Source: Planctomycetota bacterium (lineage in GTDB: Bacteria; Planctomycetota; J058). Taken from it: DNA of 64,000 bases. The stretch is from positions 124,001 through 188,000 of the forward strand of contig JAMLIC010000013.1 in NCBI GenBank assembly GCA_023954375.1, in the 5' to 3' direction. Below, in pieces: positions 59,337-64,000 of this stretch. Within the stretch, counting starts at the first letter, position 1, and every line of letters begins with the position of its first letter. The notes beneath the pieces were generated by a model. That model made no database searches. It was not told the DNA's origin and saw nothing but the letters and a program-made list of their open reading frames with translations. A program made the position numbers and the translations under genes.

Positions 59337-61145
59337 ATGTCGATCGATCCGGGGGACGCGCGCCAGCTCCTCGCCCTGACCGCCGCCGCCTTGTGGACCG
59401 CCGATGCAGACCTCCGCTTCACGGCCCCCCAGCCCGCCTGGGAGCGGTTCACCGGGCAGCCCTGGGGCGAGCACGCCGGGCGCGGCTGGCTGCGCGCCTT
59501 CCGGCCCGCCGACCGCGCCGCCGTCGAGGGGGCCTGTGGCGACGCGGCGGCCACGGGGCGCCTCGAGGCGTCCGGCCGGCTATGGCACGCGGCCAGCGCG
59601 AGCTACCGCGACGTGCTCGTCCGCGCCGTCCGCACGGCCGAGGGGCCCGGCTACCTGGGCGCGGTGACCGGCGATGCCGCCGCGGACTGCCCGGTGTGCG
59701 GCCGCCTCGACGAGGTCGAGGCGGCCGCCTCGTCCGTCCGCGGGGCGCCCGACCTCCTCGCCGCGGCCTGCCGGGCGGCGCAGGAGGCCCTGCGGCTCTG
59801 CGAGGCCGAGGCGGCCGCCGTGTCGAGCGCCGGGGTGCACCTCGGGTCGGCGGTCGCGGGCGACCCCGCCCTCGCGGCGCTCGCGCAGGTCCCGGCCGGC
59901 GCCGAGCCCTGCGTGTCCGCCCGGCTCGAGCGCGCCGTGGCCGACCTGGCGGTCGTGGTGGCGCGGCGCGAGGGGCGGTTCGACGCGCGCGAGGACGGCC
60001 GCGTCCTCGAGCGGCTCGTCCGCGCCGCCGACGACGCGCGGCGGCTCCTGGCAGCCCTCGACGCCGCGCGGCGGAAGGACGAGTTCCTGGCCGTCCTCGG
60101 CCACGAGCTGCGGAACCCGTTGGCGACGATCCTCACGGCGCTCGAGCTCCTGCGCCTGCGCGGCGCCGGCGGCGAGCGCGAGCAGCGGATCATCCACGAC
60201 CACGTGCGGCACATCGTGCGCCTCGCCGACGACCTGCTCGACGTCTCGCGGATCGCGCGCGGCACGCTGCGCCTGTCGGTCGAGGCCGACGTCGACGTGC
60301 CGGCGGTCCTGGCGCGCGCCGTCGAGCACGCCCTGCCGCTCCTCGAGCAGCGGCGGCACCGGCTGGCAGTCGACGTCGCGCCGGGCCTCCGCGCCCAGGC
60401 CGACCCCGTGCGCCTGGCGCAGGTCGTGGGCAACCTCCTGACCAACGCCGCCCGCTACACGGACGCGGGCGGGTCGGTGCGCCTCTCCGCCGGGCGCGAG
60501 GACGCGGCCCTGGTGATCCGCGTCGCCGACGACGGGCCGGGGATCTCCGCCGAGCAGCAGGCCCGGATCTTCGCCCCGTTCGTGCAGCTGGAGGGCCCGG
60601 GGCGCGTCGGCCAGGGCCTCGGGATCGGCCTGGCGCTGGTCAGGAGCCTGGTCGAGCTCCACGGCGGGTCGGTGCAGGTCGAGAGCGTCCCCGGCGACGG
60701 CAGCACGTTCGTCGTGCGCCTGCCCCAGGAGGTCGGCGCGGCCGCGCGCGCCGCCTCCGGCCGGCACGCCCGCCCTGGGGCGCCGCGGGTGAAGGACGTC
60801 CTCGTCGTCGAGGACAGCCACGACGCCGCCGACACCCTCGCCGAGGCGCTGACCGGCCTGGGCTACACGGCGCGCGTGGCCTACGACGGCGCGGGCGCCC
60901 TGCGCGCGTTCGCCCTTCGCCCGGCCCAGGTCGTCCTCCTCGACCTCGGCCTCCCCGACCTCGACGGCCTCGAGGTGGCGCAGCGCCTGCGCGCGCTCCC
61001 CGGCGGCGCGGCCGCCCGGCTCATCGCGCTCACCGGCCACGGGCAGGAGGAGGACCGGCGCCAGAGCGAGGCGGCCGGGGTCGACGACCACGTGCTCAAG
61101 CCGGTGGACCTCGACCGGCTGGTGGAGCGGATCGAGCGGGCGTGA
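59337..61145 (+). CDS. Hybrid histidine kinase: PAS-HisKA-HATPase-receiver
   Basis: A 602-aa soluble sensor. An N-terminal PAS-like domain (about 8-110: ALTAAALWTADADLRFTAPQ) and a GAF-like middle precede HisKA LGHELRNPLATI (His256). The HATPase domain has NLLTNAARYTDAGG, DDGPGIS, FAPFVQLE and GQGLGIGLALVR. A C-terminal receiver domain has VVEDSHDAADTLAEAL, phosphoacceptor Asp536 in LLDLGLPDLDG and Lys in HVLKPVDLDRL. No membrane segment is seen. Several in-frame ATG codons exist (59280 and 59337); the AT-richer leader before 59337 favours the later one. Confidence 0.9.
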   Translation: MSIDPGDARQLLALTAAALWTADADLRFTAPQPAWERFTGQPWGEHAGRGWLRAFRPADRAAVEGACGDAAATGRLEASGRLWHAASASYRDVLVRAVRTAEGPGYLGAVTGDAAADCPVCGRLDEVEAAASSVRGAPDLLAAACRAAQEALRLCEAEAAAVSSAGVHLGSAVAGDPALAALAQVPAGAEPCVSARLERAVADLAVVVARREGRFDAREDGRVLERLVRAADDARRLLAALDAARRKDEFLAVLGHELRNPLATILTALELLRLRGAGGEREQRIIHDHVRHIVRLADDLLDVSRIARGTLRLSVEADVDVPAVLARAVEHALPLLEQRRHRLAVDVAPGLRAQADPVRLAQVVGNLLTNAARYTDAGGSVRLSAGREDAALVIRVADDGPGISAEQQARIFAPFVQLEGPGRVGQGLGIGLALVRSLVELHGGSVQVESVPGDGSTFVVRLPQEVGAAARAASGRHARPGAPRVKDVLVVEDSHDAADTLAEALTGLGYTARVAYDGAGALRAFALRPAQVVLLDLGLPDLDGLEVAQRLRALPGGAAARLIALTGHGQEEDRRQSEAAGVDDHVLKPVDLDRLVERIERA

Positions 61146-61235
61146 GCCGGCGGGCTCATCCCCGCGACGGCGCCATGCGTATGGTGCTCGCGAGGCCTCG
61201 CCGGCGGTCCCGGCGGGTGGCTAGGATGCCGGGCC

Positions 61236-61799
61236 ATGACCCCGGACTGGCCTGCTCTCGAACGAGAGGTGGCGGGAGTCGTCGATGAGGCAGGAACGCC
61301 GATCGACGAGGGCATCGCACCGCTCGTCGCTGCCCTCTGGGCCCACGGCTTGACGACGGAGGAGTCGTGTGAGGGTCACGTCTTCGACGAGCCTCTCGCG
61401 CCTCCTGCGTATGAAGACCCTGCCTTCGGCGCCTTCTGCCCACCGTACGTGGCGATCGCAGCGGCTTCCCCGGTCCCGCACCCGATGGACCTCGAACCCG
61501 AGGACTTCGCGCGCGACCCCTCTCTCCGCGAGTACGCCGCGCGGTGGCGGCTGGCGAACCACCATCTGCAGGCTCGACTGATCTCCCTGCTCGAGCGGTT
61601 CTATGCTGATCGTCGTGCGCCCTACACGGTCCAGCTACACGTCTTCAACACGCACGGCGAGTGGGGCCCGTGCGTCCTCTCGTCGATCGGCGCCGAGGCC
61701 ACGCGCGTCCTGCCGCGCGATCGACAGGTCGAGCGCCTCGTTGCATACCAGGAGGAGCTGCGCGCCTTCTCGGCCTTCTTGCGGGTCACGGCACCCTGA
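61236..61799 (+). CDS. Unknown protein with an SCEGH motif, lower-GC region
   Basis: A 187-aa soluble protein. Early in the sequence WAHGLTTEESCEGHVFDE has a Thr-Ser-Cys-Glu-Gly-His motif that I recall from uncharacterised phage and mobile-region proteins and that recalls the Tyw3 fold (weak inference). The second half contains YTVQLHVFNTHGEWGPC. The codon use is less GC-biased than in its neighbours and the surrounding DNA is visibly AT-richer. First gene of the islet at 61.2-63.25 kb. Confidence 0.6.
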   Translation: MTPDWPALEREVAGVVDEAGTPIDEGIAPLVAALWAHGLTTEESCEGHVFDEPLAPPAYEDPAFGAFCPPYVAIAAASPVPHPMDLEPEDFARDPSLREYAARWRLANHHLQARLISLLERFYADRRAPYTVQLHVFNTHGEWGPCVLSSIGAEATRVLPRDRQVERLVAYQEELRAFSAFLRVTAP

Positions 61800-61996
61800 C
61801 GTCACGAGCCCGACGCGCGACTCGGCGTTGCGCCCAGCTCAGGGGCGCCCGCCGTGAGCGCCCGACCCAGGCACCTGCCTGGTTCGTGCGGCGGGAGGAC
61901 CGGAGCCTCAGCCACGTCTGGCCGCGACCTGACTGGACGCTGCGCCTCGAGCGCTCCGGGCAGCCCGAGACGATCTGTCCGACCGTCGTGATACTA

Positions 61997-62013
61997 CTTG
62001 CCGCACGGGCAAG
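61997..62013. promoter_or_regulatory. Palindrome upstream of the small gene/XRE pair, possible operator
   Basis: CTTGCC (61997-62002), a 5-bp spacer GCACG and GGCAAG (62008-62013) form a perfect 6-bp inverted repeat, 27 bp before the ATG at 62041. The XRE-type protein encoded downstream would be a natural ligand, but this rests on position alone. Confidence 0.4.
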
Positions 62014-62040
62014 CACGGGCTAGCCTGAGGAGGTGAGAGG

Positions 62041-62429
62041 ATGCCGAAGAAGCGACGGGCAGCCAGGGCGCGCTCGACCAGGTGGGTCGAGTGCCGCTTC
62101 CTCGTGCCGCTCGTTCGCGACTCGGACCGCCGGCCTCACGCGCTCCGGCACTGGAAGGCGTTCGACGATGCCATGCGCCAGCGCTTCGAAGGCTGGCAGG
62201 GCCCCGAAGGGCCCATCCCCGGCAACTACAAGAACCGCTCGGGGCGATGGGTCATGGACTCTCGCGACGGTACACGGTCGCGTTGCCGCGCTCGCGCGTG
62301 GCCCTGCTACGGTCCTTTCTGCAGCAGGTCGCGAACACGTTCGATCAGGAGTGCATCTACCTCGTCGTGGGGTTCGAGGTCGAGCTCGTCGACGCCGATC
62401 CTGCCGCCGGCTACCTCGGAGACGAGTGA
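62041..62429 (+). pseudogene. Frameshifted small protein gene, partner of the XRE regulator
   Basis: The ATG at 62041, behind AGGAGGTGAG, opens a protein whose first 70 or so residues read normally (HWKAFDDAMRQRFEGWQGPE, YKNRSGRWVMDSR). After about 62265 that frame turns Ser/Arg-rich, while the frame one base back reads YTVALPRSRVALLRSFLQQV, then FDQECIYLVVGFEVEL and ends at 62429. A single base loss explains it; error or true pseudogenisation cannot be told apart. The intact product would be about 130 aa. Family not named; an XRE-linked small protein. Confidence 0.6.
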
Positions 62430-63200
62430 GTGACGACGACCTACCGGACGATGACGGGGCGCAGGATCGACCTCGGGGCGCTGTCCTCGAAGGAGCGCGA
62501 CGCCCTCGCCGAGGTCGAGGGGCTCTACGAACAGCGGCCCGACTGGACGGAGTTCGCACGGACATGGCCTGCGGTCCTGCGGAGGCGGGTCTGGGGCAGG
62601 AAGAAGGTCCCGGTCGAGTCCGCTCTCTACCGCGTCTGCCAGGACATGGAGCTCCGGCTCGGCGTTGCACAGGGGCAGGTTGCGCCGCCCGACTACCGCG
62701 ACCACCTCGCCGACCTGATCGAGGAGAAGTTCGGGAGCCGGTACGCGTTCTGCCGGGCGGCAGGGCTCGACCAGGGAAACCTGAGCCACGTCCTCGCCGG
62801 CAGGAAGGACTTCTCGCTCGACGTGCTACGGCGCGTGGCGGAGCTGCTGGACGTCCAGCTCGATCTCGTCCCCACGGTCGAGGTCTACCGGAAGGCGGCC
62901 ACGCTCGGTCCCGACGATCCTGCGGAGCGCCTCCGGCAGCTGTCGTATCAGGTCTCGACGCTCGAGAGCCTCGAGGCCAAGGCGGCCGTCGTCACGGCGG
63001 ACCGCCGTGCCAGCGTCGTGCCTCCGACCCCGGACCTCTTCCCTGACGGTCTCGAAGGGCTGCGGACCCGGCTGAGGAGCGGGCAGGACTTCGGGGAGGC
63101 GTTGGCCGCGGAGCTCGGAGCGTTGCTCCGCGAGCAGGCGCAGCTCGCCCGTCAGATCGCCAGGTCAGCCGATCGCCGACGGGAGCTCGTCCGCGGCTGA
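62430..63200 (+). CDS. XRE-type helix-turn-helix regulator
   Basis: A 256-aa protein. An N-terminal helical region (1-95) is followed by an HTH_XRE domain (about 100-145: YAFCRAAGLDQGNLSHVLAG, RVAELLDVQLDLVP). A C-terminal helical tail ends with SADRRRELVRG. GTG directly follows the TGA that ends the frameshifted gene (adjacent), so the two were probably translationally coupled. Antitoxin-like or autoregulatory function is inference. Terminator immediately downstream. Confidence 0.75.
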   Translation: MTTTYRTMTGRRIDLGALSSKERDALAEVEGLYEQRPDWTEFARTWPAVLRRRVWGRKKVPVESALYRVCQDMELRLGVAQGQVAPPDYRDHLADLIEEKFGSRYAFCRAAGLDQGNLSHVLAGRKDFSLDVLRRVAELLDVQLDLVPTVEVYRKAATLGPDDPAERLRQLSYQVSTLESLEAKAAVVTADRRASVVPPTPDLFPDGLEGLRTRLRSGQDFGEALAAELGALLREQAQLARQIARSADRRRELVRG

Positions 63201-63213
63201 CGAGCAGAAACGA

Positions 63214-63242
63214 CGAAGCCCCGGCTTGTGGCCGGGGCTTCG
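63214..63242. terminator. Strong intrinsic-type hairpin between XRE gene and tRNA-Gln
   Basis: CGAAGCCCCGGC (63214-63225) pairs perfectly with GCCGGGGCTTCG (63231-63242) around a 5-nt loop: a 12-bp stem. It follows the XRE stop by 13 bp and lies beyond the 3' end of the convergent tRNA, so it can serve both strands. The flanks show no marked T-tract. Confidence 0.8.
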
Positions 63243-63268
63243 GGTCGCGGGTCTGGCTCCCGCGTAGT

Positions 63269-63339
63269 TTGCCGGACTAGGATTCGAACCTAGACTAGCG
63301 GATCCAGAGTCCGCCGTCCTACCGTTAGACGATCCGGCA
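63269..63339 (-). tRNA. tRNA-Gln (anticodon CTG)
   Basis: On the minus strand a perfect 7-bp acceptor stem (TGCCGGA with TCCGGCA), a normal D arm (GGTAG), anticodon loop CTCTGGA on a GGCGGA/TCCGCT stem, and a T loop GTTCGAATC. The anticodon is CTG, reading CAG (Gln). The 3' CCA is not encoded; the discriminator is A. The gene lies at the border of the lower-GC islet. Confidence 0.92.
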
Positions 63340-63408
63340 GCGACGACCGCAGTCTACCCGAACGCCGCCCCCGGGCAAGGGCGGGTCAGCCGTGTCCCTC
63401 GTGCAACG

Positions 63409-63711
63409 TCAGGCCGGGGGGCAGCGCCCGCAGCCCGTGGCCCAGGGCAGCTCGTCGAGCGCCGCCTCGGGGATCGGGCCGCCGCAGGCGCGGCAGGTGG
63501 GGTCCTCGCCGCGGTTCAGGGTCGCGAGCGTCTCCTGCAGCAAGGCCTTGTAGCGCCGCAGGCGCTCGAGCGGCGTCTCGCCCGGCTCCTGGTCCTGCGG
63601 CAGCTTCATCTGCGACAGGTCGAGGTCCTGCCCGGCGAGGAGCTGCGCGATCCTGTCGGAGACCACGCCCAGCGTGTCGAGGACGCGACGCCGACGCAGG
63701 GCCCGGCTCAC
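63409..63711 (-). CDS. DksA/TraR-type C4 zinc finger protein
   Basis: A 100-aa protein with an N-terminal helical coiled coil (RRYKALLQETLATLNRGED) and a C-terminal zinc finger CRACGGPIPEAALDELPWAT then GCGRC, that is CxxC-x17-CxxC. This is the DksA/TraR fold that binds the RNA polymerase secondary channel; it is smaller than DksA and lacks a clear DxxDxA tip. The GTG start overlaps the lipid kinase stop (GTGA), so the two are coupled. Confidence 0.75.
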   Translation of the reverse strand: MSRALRRRRVLDTLGVVSDRIAQLLAGQDLDLSQMKLPQDQEPGETPLERLRRYKALLQETLATLNRGEDPTCRACGGPIPEAALDELPWATGCGRCPPA

Positions 63712-64000
63712 GCGCGCCTCGCGTCGATGGACGGGACGCGCACCGCCGGCCCGGGCGCGATCGTCAGCGCGCGGACCCCGTCGATCAGCTCGCCGTCGAT
63801 CACGGGGCGGAACGACGCCTCGCCCGTCGCCTCGGCGGAGACCTCGCGGGCGCCGCCGTCGAACAGCGCGCGCGAGCGCAGGGCGCGGCCCGTGAACAGC
63901 CGCGGCAGGTTGGCGATCATGCCGAAGACCGACAGGTCGCCCGCGTGGACGTGGAGGCGCCCGGCGCCCGCCTGCGGGAAGACCTTGATCACGCCGCCCA
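63708..64000 (-). CDS. Lipid (diacylglycerol-type) kinase, C-terminal part, cut by the window edge
   Basis: The last 97 codons of a protein that continues beyond base 64000. The visible part has VFGMIANLPRLFTGRALRSR and the ending VIDGELIDGVRALTIAPGPA, typical of the C-terminal domain of YegS/DgkB-type lipid kinases, where the conserved DGE carries the last active-site acid. The catalytic N-terminal domain is outside the window. Confidence 0.65.
   Translation of the reverse strand, partial: GGVIKVFPQAGAGRLHVHAGDLSVFGMIANLPRLFTGRALRSRALFDGGAREVSAEATGEASFRPVIDGELIDGVRALTIAPGPAVRVPSIDARRA

Noticed and set aside
1..64000. Very long antisense open frames opposite the real genes
   Set aside because: High third-position GC removes stops from antisense frames. 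These sequences are Arg/Ala/Pro-rich without domains.

Overview
The window is very GC-rich, gene-dense bacterial DNA, by impression about 73% G+C, with many 4-bp start/stop overlaps. The ribosomal and housekeeping genes are bacterial. Several Ser/Thr kinases are fused to WD40, FHA and SUMF1 (formylglycine-generating-enzyme-like) domains, and there are two spore-photoproduct-lyase-like radical SAM proteins. That mixture suggests a Planctomycetota-like or related deep-branching lineage. This is inference from gene content only; no 16S rRNA gene is present.

Layout. 1-9 kb: Hsp20, a membrane PAS histidine kinase, a RecA/RadA-like ATPase coupled to an ATP-dependent DNA ligase, and a kinase-WD40 protein broken by a frameshift. 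9-13.2 kb: an FHA-kinase and a kinase-SUMF1 protein, divergent around an array of seven ~97-bp tandem repeats. 13.2-17.8 kb: an RmlD-like reductase and the rpmJ-rpsM-rpsK-rpsD-rpoA-rplQ operon with a promoter and two terminator hairpins. 17.8-28.6 kb: a secreted protein, a cupin plus SAM hydrolase pair, a radical SAM protein, mobA, rplS-trmD-rpsP-ffh, an orphan SRP54 M-domain protein, and murA. 28.7-33.9 kb: an STN-like lipoprotein built on hexanucleotide repeats, a second radical SAM protein, a methyltransferase and a TMTC-like membrane protein.

33.9-43.9 kb looks like an undescribed biosynthetic and regulatory locus. A class III aminotransferase is fused to a cyanobacterial-type acyl-ACP reductase, and its start overlaps the stop of an acyl carrier protein gene. 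Beside it are two LuxR-type regulators and a divergent four-gene overlapping operon: GNAT, two heme-oxygenase-like proteins (one with plausible diiron ligands) and a methyltransferase-LuxR fusion. The simplest reading is reductive release of an acyl chain from ACP as an aldehyde, transamination to a fatty amine, then acylation, oxidation or methylation.

43.9-53.5 kb: three small proteins (two are single-helix peptides), a GT-C-like membrane protein, a complete oligopeptide ABC transporter, a secreted C39/papain-like peptidase and a GNAT remnant. 53.5-61.1 kb: ABC-F ATPase, transketolase, S41 protease and a hybrid histidine kinase. 61.2-63.25 kb has visibly lower GC and holds odd small genes (a SCEGH-motif protein, a frameshifted small gene and an XRE regulator) next to tRNA-Gln, so it is a likely acquired islet. 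The end holds a DksA/TraR-type zinc finger protein and the C-terminus of a lipid kinase.
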